Shown here piece after piece: positions 1 to 6,026 of a stretch of DNA of 8,452 nt. Source of the stretch: Balneolaceae bacterium. Lineage in GTDB: Bacteria; Bacteroidota; Rhodothermia; Balneolales; Balneolaceae. Positions within the stretch are counted from its first letter, which is position 1. Each line of letters opens with the position of its first letter. The stretch lies in NCBI GenBank assembly GCA_003555185.1, contig PWFZ01000472.1, forward strand, positions 1-8,452. Direction: 5' to 3'. The translations under genes were made by a program, and so were the position numbers. The notes under the pieces were generated by a model. It made no database searches, had not been told where the DNA came from, and saw nothing but the letters and a program-made list of their open reading frames with translations.

Positions 1-1
1 A

Positions 2-1528
2 GTTGATGCCGCAGAAGGACCGTTACCTCAAACTAAGTTTGTGCTTCGTAAGTCATTGGAATTGGGATATCAGCCAATTGTGTTGATTAACAAAATTGAC
101 CGGAAAGATGCTCGTCCTGACGCTGTATTAAACGAGATTTTTGACCTGTTTGTGACTTTGGATGCAGACGATGATCAGCTCGACTTTCCTGTGCTTTATG
201 CTATCGGGATTGATGGGATTGCGAAAAACAATCTTGAAGACGAAAATGTAGATTTAGCTCCACTATTTGAGAAGGTTATCGAGCATATTCCATCACCAAA
301 ACAAGAGGATGATGCACCCTTTAAAATGTTGGTGAGTAGTGTTGATTGGAATGATTATGTAGGCCGTATTGCCGTAGGTAGAGTAGAGCAAGGCACTATT
401 AAAGTGGGTCAGGATATTATTTTGATGGACCGCAAAGGAAATCAAAAAGCAAAAGGCAAAGCGACCAAACTGTACAGTTTTGCCGGATTGAACCGCGAAC
501 CGGTAGAAAAGGGTAATGCAGGCGACATTTTTGCAATGGCCGGTTACGATGCTGTTGGTATTGGTGATACACTGACTGATGCATCAGATCCTACACCCAT
601 CGAATATTTTGATATTGATCAGCCTACAATGGCGATGTATTTCCGTGTAAATAATTCTCCACTTGCCGGTTTGGAAGGAGATTATGTGACATCGAACATG
701 ATTAAAGATCGTCTGAATAAAGAGATTCGTACAAATGTTTCAATTCATGTCGAGCAAACTGATAACCCGGATATTTTCAGAGTTGCAGGTCGTGGTGAAT
801 TACAACTCTCAATTCTTATCGAAACAATGAGAAGAGAAGGGTTTGAATTTGCCGTTTCACGTCCTGAAGTGCTCTACAAGGAAGTAGACGGAAAAGTGCA
901 TGAGCCGTTTGAAGAAGTAGTGGTTGATGTAAATACCGATTACAGTAATAAAGTGATTGACAACCTTCAGCAACGAAAAGGGATCATGACTTCTATGGTT
1001 CAGGAAGGAGAAAATAATCGGATTGAATTTAAAGTTCCTTCTCGTGGATTGATCGGATTCAGAGGCGAAATGCTTACCGAGACCCGTGGCACCGGCATCA
1101 TGCACCAGCAGTTTCTGGAGTATGGACCCTTTGCAGGAGAAATTCCCGGAAGAAGTCGTGGAGCTCTTATTTCCCTGGAGAAAGGTGAAGTAACTCCTTA
1201 CGCACTGGAAGGACTGCAGGATCGTGGTCAGTTCTTTGTGCAGCCAACAGACCCTGTTTACACAGGACAGGTTGTGGGTTTGAACAATAGAGCCGACGAT
1301 ATGGTGATTAACGTGGTTAAAAAGAAAAACCTGACAAATCACCGTGCTACTCAAACATCTGATTCAGTGAAAATTTCTCAATCGAAGAAAATGAGCCTTG
1401 AGCAGTGTATTGAGTTTATCGATATAGATGAGCTGCTGGAAGTAACTCCGAAAAGCTTGCGAATTCGTAAGCTGCATTTAGATCATAACGAAAGAAAACG
1501 ATCTGAGAAGAAAAAGGAAACAGTATAG
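2..1528 (+). CDS. typA: TypA/BipA ribosome-binding translational GTPase (5' truncated)
   Basis: This is the C-terminal 508 codons of TypA/BipA, a translation-factor GTPase of the EF-G-like family that binds the 70S ribosome and supports ribosome assembly and stress or cold adaptation. The frame is open from base 2 (VDAAEGPLPQT, the segment just after the G3 region). The G1 to G3 motifs therefore lie outside the window. The G4 motif NKID follows at visible residues 30-33. Next come the beta-barrel domain, an EF-G domain III-like part (FRVAGRGELQLSILIETMRR), the domain V-like part and the TypA-specific C-terminal domain (SRGLIGFRGEMLT, ALEGLQDRG, KKKNLTNHRA, EFIDIDELLEVTPKSLRIRK). These match the family closely, and the lysine-rich tail ends where TypA proteins usually end. 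The GTG at 41 lies inside the GTPase domain and is not the start. The gene ends in TAG and is followed at once by a terminator, so it closes its transcription unit. Confidence 0.97.
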   Translation, partial: VDAAEGPLPQTKFVLRKSLELGYQPIVLINKIDRKDARPDAVLNEIFDLFVTLDADDDQLDFPVLYAIGIDGIAKNNLEDENVDLAPLFEKVIEHIPSPKQEDDAPFKMLVSSVDWNDYVGRIAVGRVEQGTIKVGQDIILMDRKGNQKAKGKATKLYSFAGLNREPVEKGNAGDIFAMAGYDAVGIGDTLTDASDPTPIEYFDIDQPTMAMYFRVNNSPLAGLEGDYVTSNMIKDRLNKEIRTNVSIHVEQTDNPDIFRVAGRGELQLSILIETMRREGFEFAVSRPEVLYKEVDGKVHEPFEEVVVDVNTDYSNKVIDNLQQRKGIMTSMVQEGENNRIEFKVPSRGLIGFRGEMLTETRGTGIMHQQFLEYGPFAGEIPGRSRGALISLEKGEVTPYALEGLQDRGQFFVQPTDPVYTGQVVGLNNRADDMVINVVKKKNLTNHRATQTSDSVKISQSKKMSLEQCIEFIDIDELLEVTPKSLRIRKLHLDHNERKRSEKKKETV

Positions 1529-1551
1529 TTTACCTCTTCTTTAAGTAATTT

Positions 1552-1603
1552 AAGCCCCTCTTTTCTTATGTTTAAATACGTGGAAGAGAGGGGCTTTTTT
1601 TAT
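1552..1603 (+). terminator. Intrinsic terminator of typA
   Basis: The arm AAGCCCCTCT at 1552-1561 pairs perfectly with AGAGGGGCTT at 1587-1596. Further pairs run inward to 1565/1583 with one G-U, giving a stem of about 14 bp and a 17-base loop. A run of seven T (1595-1601) overlaps the end of the right arm. It begins 23 bases after the typA stop codon. Confidence 0.93.
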
Positions 1604-1829
1604 TTACGAATTTGACAATCTGCTGTTTTTTGGTTGTGTAAAATCGAGGATAAATTCGGAGTTTATCACGATAATTTTTATCGATGAGCTGATGCCAGCA
1701 AAACATTATCCCATCAATTTCCGGTTCCAAATTTATTCCAAATCTTTTCTCTTACGGAGTGGCACAATTTCTTAGCCACATATTTTTTTCTTTGATGCCT
1801 TTCTTTCTCCTTAGATGATTTCTGATGTG

Positions 1830-1867
1830 TTGTAAACCTTTGTAGTGAGTTTACAAAAGGTCAATAA
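1830..1867 (+). promoter_or_regulatory. Candidate promoter/operator upstream of the six-BON gene
   Basis: TTGTAAAC (1830-1837) and GTTTACAA (1849-1856) form a perfect 8-bp inverted repeat with an 11-base spacer, a typical shape for a dimeric regulator site. The same stretch can be read as a weak sigma-70-like promoter, TTGTAA-N16-TACAAA. The right arm continues into GTCAATAA (1860-1867), and the combination GTTTACA-N4-GTCAATAA recurs before the photolyase gene. The site is about 150 bases ahead of the start codon. Its function is inferred, and phyla of this group often use promoters unlike sigma-70 consensus. Confidence 0.3.
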
Positions 1868-2005
1868 ATAGGGTTTTTCAGGAAAAAAATGAACGCTTTT
1901 ATTTTAGAGTAAATTTTTAATAGTACCAAGATAAAATGGGATAGTGTTCGTTAGAAAACCATATTGAATTAAAAATTAAGAGAACAGAAAGAGCAACATA
2001 AAATC

Positions 2006-2013
2006 AAAGGAGA
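2006..2013 (+). promoter_or_regulatory. Shine-Dalgarno sequence of the six-BON gene
   Basis: AAAGGAGA ends five bases before the first of three consecutive ATG codons (2019, 2022, 2025). It supports starting in this cluster, with the first ATG the best spaced. Confidence 0.75.
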
Positions 2014-2018
2014 TAGTT

Positions 2019-3458
2019 ATGATGATGAGAAGTAATAGTCCAACAATTACGAAGACGAATCCGACAATTAAGAAAAGGGCAGCAGAACCTCGATCAGATG
2101 TTCTAATTAAGGAAGATATTGAAAACCAGTTAAGGGCTGACACCCGCGTTTCTAATTACGATGTTGAGGTAACTGTAGATAATGGAGTGGTTATATTGAA
2201 GGGTGAAGTTCCATCATATCGAGCTAAAAATGCTGCAAGTGATAATACGTGGACAGTTCCCGGTGTAATGGATGTTATTAATAATCTTAATGTAGAGTAC
2301 GAAACGGTTACTGTAGAAGTACCCGAAGATGTTGATCTCGCATCAAATGTTAGAGATTCACTGGCATGGGATCCCGACGTAGATGCCACTAATATCAAGG
2401 TTTTTGCAGAAAATAATATCGTAACTCTCGAAGGATCTGTTGAATCACTTTGGAATAAATATATAGCTGAAGATTTAGCATGGAACCATATGGGTGTTAT
2501 TGATGTGAGAAATAAGCTAGTTGTTGTTCCATTTCCAGATATCAAGGATGAAGCAGCTGCCCGAAATATTATGGAATCCATGGATCGTAAAATGGTAGTG
2601 GATGTAAATAATATAGATGTCAAGGTCATAAATGGTAAAGCCATACTAAATGGTACTGTTAGAGATGCCATAGACTGGCAGTCTGTTTATAATTCAGCTT
2701 TTTATACCAGTGGGATTAAAGAAATCGAAGATAATCTTACGATTGAAGAGATAGAGGAAATGCAAATGGAAAGATCGGCATTGCTGGAAAAAAGGGGGAG
2801 GACAGATACCATCATAAAAGAAGAGATAGAGAATCAACTTCAGGCAGATACCCGAATTGCTAGCACTGATGTGAATGTAACCGTTAATGACCGTACTGTT
2901 ACCCTTACAGGGGATGTACCATCTTATCGGGCAAAAAATGCTGCAAGGGATATTGCATGGTCCGTTCCAGGGGTATCAAATATATTTGATCATCTAGATG
3001 TACTTTATGATCAAACGGCAGTGGAGATACCCTCTGATACTGAAATTGCTTCCAATATTGAAAGTTCTCTTTCATGGGATCCCGATGTGGATGCCATAGA
3101 GATAGATGTTACGGTAGAAAACGGAAATGTTATTCTGGAGGGTACTGTAGAATCTCTATGGAAAAAATTTGTAGCCGAAGATATTGCCTGGAATAATATT
3201 GGAATAGTTGACGTGAAAAATAAACTTGCTGTAGCGTCTCCCGTAAATATTGAAGATAAAGATGCTGTAAAGAACATTGTTGAAAAAATTGACCGGAATA
3301 TACTCGTTGATGTAAATGATGTTGATGTGGAAGTGCGTGACGGCGAAGCTATTCTAGGGGGCACAGTTAATAGTGTAGATGCTTGGCATGCTGTTTATAG
3401 TTCCGCTTTATTCACCAGTGGAATAAAACGAGTGGAAGACAATCTTACAATTGTTTAA
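2019..3458 (+). CDS. Six-BON-domain protein, internally duplicated, likely cytoplasmic
   Basis: A 479-residue protein built from six BON domains, small alpha/beta modules found in OsmY and other stress proteins and thought to bind phospholipids or other macromolecules. Approximate domains are 27-92, 103-170, 173-242, 263-328, 339-406 and 409-478. Each keeps the hallmark strand with its glycine: VVILKG, IVTLEG, AILNG, TVTLTG, NVILEG and AILGG. Residues 27-242 and 263-478 are a tandem duplication with a fixed offset of 236 residues and no gaps. I count about 120 identities in 213 aligned positions (56%). Shared landmarks are VPSYRAKNAA, WDPDVDA, VESLW, AEDxAWN and TSGIK. A charged 20-residue linker (EEIEEMQMERSALLEK) joins the halves. 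The N-terminus is polar and basic with no signal peptide or membrane helix, unlike periplasmic OsmY, so a cytoplasmic location is inferred. The gene is monocistronic, with a good ribosome binding site and its own terminator. The specific function is unknown. Confidence 0.93.
   Translation: MMMRSNSPTITKTNPTIKKRAAEPRSDVLIKEDIENQLRADTRVSNYDVEVTVDNGVVILKGEVPSYRAKNAASDNTWTVPGVMDVINNLNVEYETVTVEVPEDVDLASNVRDSLAWDPDVDATNIKVFAENNIVTLEGSVESLWNKYIAEDLAWNHMGVIDVRNKLVVVPFPDIKDEAAARNIMESMDRKMVVDVNNIDVKVINGKAILNGTVRDAIDWQSVYNSAFYTSGIKEIEDNLTIEEIEEMQMERSALLEKRGRTDTIIKEEIENQLQADTRIASTDVNVTVNDRTVTLTGDVPSYRAKNAARDIAWSVPGVSNIFDHLDVLYDQTAVEIPSDTEIASNIESSLSWDPDVDAIEIDVTVENGNVILEGTVESLWKKFVAEDIAWNNIGIVDVKNKLAVASPVNIEDKDAVKNIVEKIDRNILVDVNDVDVEVRDGEAILGGTVNSVDAWHAVYSSALFTSGIKRVEDNLTIV
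2097..2744 (+). repeat. Tandem intragenic repeat, copy 1 (BON 1-3)
   Basis: Encodes residues 27-242 of the six-BON protein. It matches the stretch 708 bases downstream at protein level (about 56% identity, no gaps). Short DNA identities remain, for example CATGGGATCCCGA at 2365 and at 3073. Confidence 0.88.
2805..3452 (+). repeat. Tandem intragenic repeat, copy 2 (BON 4-6)
   Basis: Encodes residues 263-478 and is the second half of the duplication with period 708 bases. The divergence shows an old, stably kept duplication rather than a recent one. Confidence 0.88.
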
Positions 3459-3492
3459 GGCTTACTTAACAGTTCACATAGAAATGCCAATC

Positions 3493-3526
3493 AAAAAACC
3501 GCCTTTTTCGGGCGGTTTTTTTGTTT
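3493..3526 (+). terminator. Intrinsic terminator of the six-BON gene
   Basis: ACCGCC (3498-3503) pairs with GGCGGT (3511-3516) around a seven-base loop. Five more A-T pairs extend the stem outward (3493-3497 with 3517-3521). A T-rich tail follows (TTTTTTTGTTTT). It lies 34 bases after the stop codon. Confidence 0.92.
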
Positions 3527-3576
3527 TAAAAATCTACTCTTTTTTGGCTCTCTATAAACGTTATGGTTATAGGGAA

Positions 3577-3614
3577 TTGATGCGTCGTAATAGCTGTTTA
3601 CACTGAGTCAATAA
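3577..3614 (+). promoter_or_regulatory. Candidate promoter and shared motif upstream of the photolyase
   Basis: TTGATG (3577-3582), a 16-base spacer and TACACT (3599-3604) make a weak sigma-70-like promoter that would give a short leader of about 20 bases. It overlaps GTTTACA (3596-3602)-N4-GTCAATAA (3607-3614), the same two blocks at the same spacing as 1849-1867 before the BON gene. A separate small inverted repeat, CTATAA (3552-3557) with TTATAG (3567-3572), lies just upstream. The regulatory role is inferred. Confidence 0.3.
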
Positions 3615-3629
3615 GAATAAAAAAGGGAC

Positions 3630-5108
3630 ATGAAAAACTTTAACAGCCACCGTGTATTCAAAAGAAATGAGAAAGAGCCCAATCCCAAGGGAGAGTATGT
3701 TCTCTACTGGATGCAGATCAATCGGCGTTTTCATTACAATTTTGCATTAGAGTACGCAATCGGATGGGCAAATAAGCTTGATAAACCACTTCTGATTTTA
3801 GAAGCTTTTTCCTGCGATTATCCCTGGGCAACAGATCGCTCGCACATGTTTATGATGCAGGGAATGAAAGAGCACCTTGAATATGCCCAAGATCAAGATT
3901 TAAACTATGTCTCGTTTGTCGAAGAAAAACCGGACCAGTACGAAAAACTACTGAAAGATTTGTCGGCTAAGGCATCGGTATTGGTGACAGATGAGTACCC
4001 CGTATTTATCATGCGAAAGAGAAATGAGACCTATCCTAAAGAGATAGATTTGCCATATTATACCGTGGATAGTAATGGTTTAATCCCCTTAGGCCTGACG
4101 GATAAAGATCCTTACAGTGCTTATTTTTTTCGTAAAATTATGCAGAAGAATTTTGTGGAAGCATACACAAACCCTCCGCAGAAAAATCCTCTCGGGGAAA
4201 TACAGAATAAGAGAAAAATTGATTTGCCTGACTCTATTTTTAGTAATATACCTGATGCCGGAGAAGCACTTAATAACATTTCGGAATTTATTTCGGAACT
4301 GGATATTGATCACTCTGTAAAACCGATTGATTGGCACGGTGGACGATCAGCTGCGCTGGGAATGATGAGACAGTTCATTAAAGACGGATTAAAGGTCTAT
4401 GATGAGAAGAGAAATCATCCGGATGAAAAGAAAACGAGTCAGTTAAGCCCTTGGCTACATTTTGGCAAGATATCGGAATATGAAATTGTTAAAGCCGTAT
4501 TAGAGCATCAACCCGATGGATGGGATTTGAATAGCATTACATTTAATAAAGGATCAACCGGGGGCTTTTTTAATGGCGATCCTAATATAGATGGTTTTTT
4601 GGATGAAGTGATTACCTGGAGGGAAGTTGGATTTCATTTTGCACATCACCGCCCTGATTACGATAAGTTTGAAAGTTTACCGGACTGGGTTCAAAAGTCG
4701 ATGGATAAACATCGTGATGATCCAAGGGAATTTATTTACAGTTATGAAGAGCTCGAGCAATCAAAAACTCACGATGACATTTGGAATGCAGCTCAGACTC
4801 AACTTCGGGAGGATGGCATTATCCATAATTACTTGCGAATGCTTTGGGGTAAAAAAGTTATTCAGTGGACACCTGACCCCGAAACGGCTTTGGAATACCT
4901 GATCAAGTTAAACAACACCTATGCTATCGACGGGCGTGACCCGAATAGTTATTCAGGAATTTTTTGGTGTTTTGGACGATTTGACCGCGCCTGGCAGGAG
5001 AGGCCTATATTTGGCAAACTTCGCTATATGACCAGCGAGAGTACCCGCAAAAAAGTTAAGCTCAAACAGTACCTGAATCAGTACGGTAATCAAAAGTCGC
5101 TACTTTAA
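3630..5108 (+). CDS. phr: Class II CPD photolyase (deoxyribodipyrimidine photo-lyase)
   Basis: This flavoenzyme uses blue/near-UV light to split cyclobutane pyrimidine dimers in DNA. At 492 residues it has normal class II length. The N-terminal antenna domain begins with the class II-like VLYWMQINRRFHYNFAL (24-40). The FAD-binding helical domain carries LSPWLHFGKIS (272-282), ITWREVGFHFAHH (328-340) and LPDWVQKSM (350-358). The class II signature block then runs WNAAQTQL (385-392), NYLRMLWGKK (400-409), YAIDGRDPNSYSG (431-443) and ERPIFGKLRYM (457-467). W385, W406 and W413 show the 21 and 7 residue spacing that I recall for the electron-transfer tryptophans of the Methanosarcina class II enzyme. 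N428 falls at the position of the asparagine that contacts flavin N5. The enzyme therefore looks intact. The start is ATG 3630, preceded by AAAAGGGA at 3621-3628. The gene stands alone on the plus strand and converges on punA. Confidence 0.95.
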   Translation: MKNFNSHRVFKRNEKEPNPKGEYVLYWMQINRRFHYNFALEYAIGWANKLDKPLLILEAFSCDYPWATDRSHMFMMQGMKEHLEYAQDQDLNYVSFVEEKPDQYEKLLKDLSAKASVLVTDEYPVFIMRKRNETYPKEIDLPYYTVDSNGLIPLGLTDKDPYSAYFFRKIMQKNFVEAYTNPPQKNPLGEIQNKRKIDLPDSIFSNIPDAGEALNNISEFISELDIDHSVKPIDWHGGRSAALGMMRQFIKDGLKVYDEKRNHPDEKKTSQLSPWLHFGKISEYEIVKAVLEHQPDGWDLNSITFNKGSTGGFFNGDPNIDGFLDEVITWREVGFHFAHHRPDYDKFESLPDWVQKSMDKHRDDPREFIYSYEELEQSKTHDDIWNAAQTQLREDGIIHNYLRMLWGKKVIQWTPDPETALEYLIKLNNTYAIDGRDPNSYSGIFWCFGRFDRAWQERPIFGKLRYMTSESTRKKVKLKQYLNQYGNQKSLL

Positions 5109-5110
5109 AA

Positions 5111-5138
5111 TGCTTCCCGAAAGTTATCGGGATCAGCA
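5111..5138. terminator. Hairpin just after the photolyase stop codon
   Basis: TCCCGA (5115-5120) pairs with TCGGGA (5127-5132) around AAGTTA. An outer TGC/GCA pairing (5111-5113 with 5136-5138) is reached through small internal mismatches. No T run follows on the plus strand. On the minus strand the hairpin is followed by TTTTAAAG, so it could be a weak terminator for the punA unit. It could equally be an interspersed palindromic repeat. Confidence 0.4.
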
Positions 5139-5199
5139 TCTCCCAACGTGGATGGATGAAACAGTACTTATTAACCAGGGGCGTGTAGATTCAAATTAT

Positions 5200-5227
5200 G
5201 AGATCGCGGATCAAGCCCGCGATGACG
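5200..5227. repeat. REP-like extragenic palindrome
   Basis: ATCGCGG (5203-5209) and CCGCGAT (5217-5223) form a perfect 7-bp stem around ATCAAGC, flanked by GAG and by GACG. This GC-rich form (CGCGGxTCAAGCCCGCGATGACG type) resembles dispersed intergenic palindromes common in many bacterial genomes. It contrasts with the AT-rich surroundings and ends seven bases from the punA stop codon. Only one copy is in the window, so repeat status is inferred from resemblance. Confidence 0.45.
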
Positions 5228-5233
5228 TTGATG

Positions 5234-6025
5234 CTAAAGATTCTTGATCAACTCAGTGACCAGACGGGCGAAATCATCTTTTCGGCTTTCAGCAGCAATC
5301 TTAACTTCGGAGTGATCGAGCTTATCTTTTGTGACACCGGCAGCCATATTTGTAACCATAGTAATGGCAGCTGCAGGAACACTCAGGCGACTTGCTTCCA
5401 TTAACTCGGGTGCAGTACTCATCCCGACAACATCGGCTCCTAAAACGCGAAATGCACGAATTTCAGCCTTTGTTTCATAGTTAGGACCTTTAACGTAGAG
5501 ATAAGAACCCCGCTGCACTTCCAAGCAGATTTTGGCGGCCAGGTTTCTAACCTTATCAGCAACAGGGTAATGGTTATATCTGAACTTTTCGCCGTTAAAC
5601 GCAGCAATAGAATGAAACGGACGAATGATGTCATCAATCACCATTAAGTCACCAACTTTAAAGCTTTCGTTTATAGAACCGGCTGCGTTTGATATGATTA
5701 GCTTATCAACATTAAACTGTTTAGCCAGATGAACCGGAAGAACGGTTTTTGAAAAGTCATGACCCTCGTAATGGTGAAAACGACCCGAAAAAGCGAGAAC
5801 AGTTTTGCCGGCTACGTTGCCAAAAATAAGCTCTCCACTGTGTCCCTGAACGGAAGTGGTGGGAAACTGAGGTATATCATCGTAGGAAATTCGAACCGCA
5901 TCTTCGATTACATCAGAAAAACTTCCCAGGCCGGAACCTAAAATTACAGCCGAGTCTATGTTTTTCGGAAAACCATTTTCGTACAGATATTCAGCGATTT
6001 CGGGAATATAGGATGGGAGAGCCAT
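5234..6025 (-). CDS. punA: Purine nucleoside phosphorylase, trimeric (PNP-I) type
   Basis: This cytoplasmic salvage enzyme splits inosine and guanosine type nucleosides with phosphate, giving the free base and (deoxy)ribose-1-phosphate. The 263 residues carry the family motifs in order: the phosphate loop LGSGLG (29-34), GHSG (61-64), GRFHHYEGH (81-89, with the phosphate-site arginine and histidine), NAAGSI (113-118), GPNYET (180-185), the purine and ribose site GADVVGMSTAPE (196-207), and TNMAAG (225-230) with the base-binding asparagine N226. The stretch 131-160 (DDIIRPFHSIAAFNGEKFRY and on) is shorter than and unlike the usual NPLxGPN...RFPDMSxAYD segment. The start ATG lies one base after the stop of the upstream metallo-hydrolase gene (TGA-T-ATG) and has no separate Shine-Dalgarno sequence. 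Translation by reinitiation or coupling is therefore likely. The choice of punA over other PNP symbols rests on the trimeric-family motifs. Confidence 0.93.
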   Translation of the reverse strand: MALPSYIPEIAEYLYENGFPKNIDSAVILGSGLGSFSDVIEDAVRISYDDIPQFPTTSVQGHSGELIFGNVAGKTVLAFSGRFHHYEGHDFSKTVLPVHLAKQFNVDKLIISNAAGSINESFKVGDLMVIDDIIRPFHSIAAFNGEKFRYNHYPVADKVRNLAAKICLEVQRGSYLYVKGPNYETKAEIRAFRVLGADVVGMSTAPELMEASRLSVPAAAITMVTNMAAGVTKDKLDHSEVKIAAESRKDDFARLVTELIKNL

Positions 6026-6026
6026 A

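Larger units (their letters stand above)
1604..2018. other. AT-rich intergenic leader region, no gene seen
   Basis: About 415 bases between the typA terminator and the BON-protein gene. I see no credible reading frame or RNA gene in it. It holds two neighbouring small inverted repeats: GATAAA (1649-1654) with TTTATC (1662-1667), and CGATAA (1669-1674) with TTATCG (1678-1683) around a TTT loop. Neither is followed by a T run, so they are not terminators. Further along lies the inverted repeat and candidate promoter listed separately. The stretch from about 1870 to 2005 is A/T-rich and would be a long 5' leader if transcription starts near 1865. Confidence 0.6.

Noticed and set aside
41..43. 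GTG as the start of typA
   Set aside because: It lies inside the GTPase domain. The frame is open upstream to base 2 and encodes the conserved VDAAEGPLPQT segment, so the gene is simply cut by the window edge.
857..1354. Minus-strand open frame of 165 codons inside typA
   Set aside because: It is fully antisense to strongly conserved typA sequence, has a composition with no recognisable domain, and has no promoter or ribosome binding site.
2156..3364. Two minus-strand open frames (2156-2671 and 3011-3364) antisense to the BON gene, resembling each other
   Set aside because: Their similarity follows directly from the tandem duplication on the plus strand. The Ser/Thr-rich translations have no family features.
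2097..3452. A recent DNA duplication or assembly artefact in the BON gene
   Set aside because: The two copies are only about 56% identical at protein level, with synonymous differences throughout. The duplication is old and real.
4089..4902. Small open frames in other frames within the photolyase gene
   Set aside because: All are shadows of an intact, conserved photolyase frame.
5198..5404. Short plus-strand open frame starting in the REP-like palindrome
   Set aside because: It begins inside the palindrome and runs antisense to the conserved punA 3' end. Such frames are typical by-products of extragenic palindromes.
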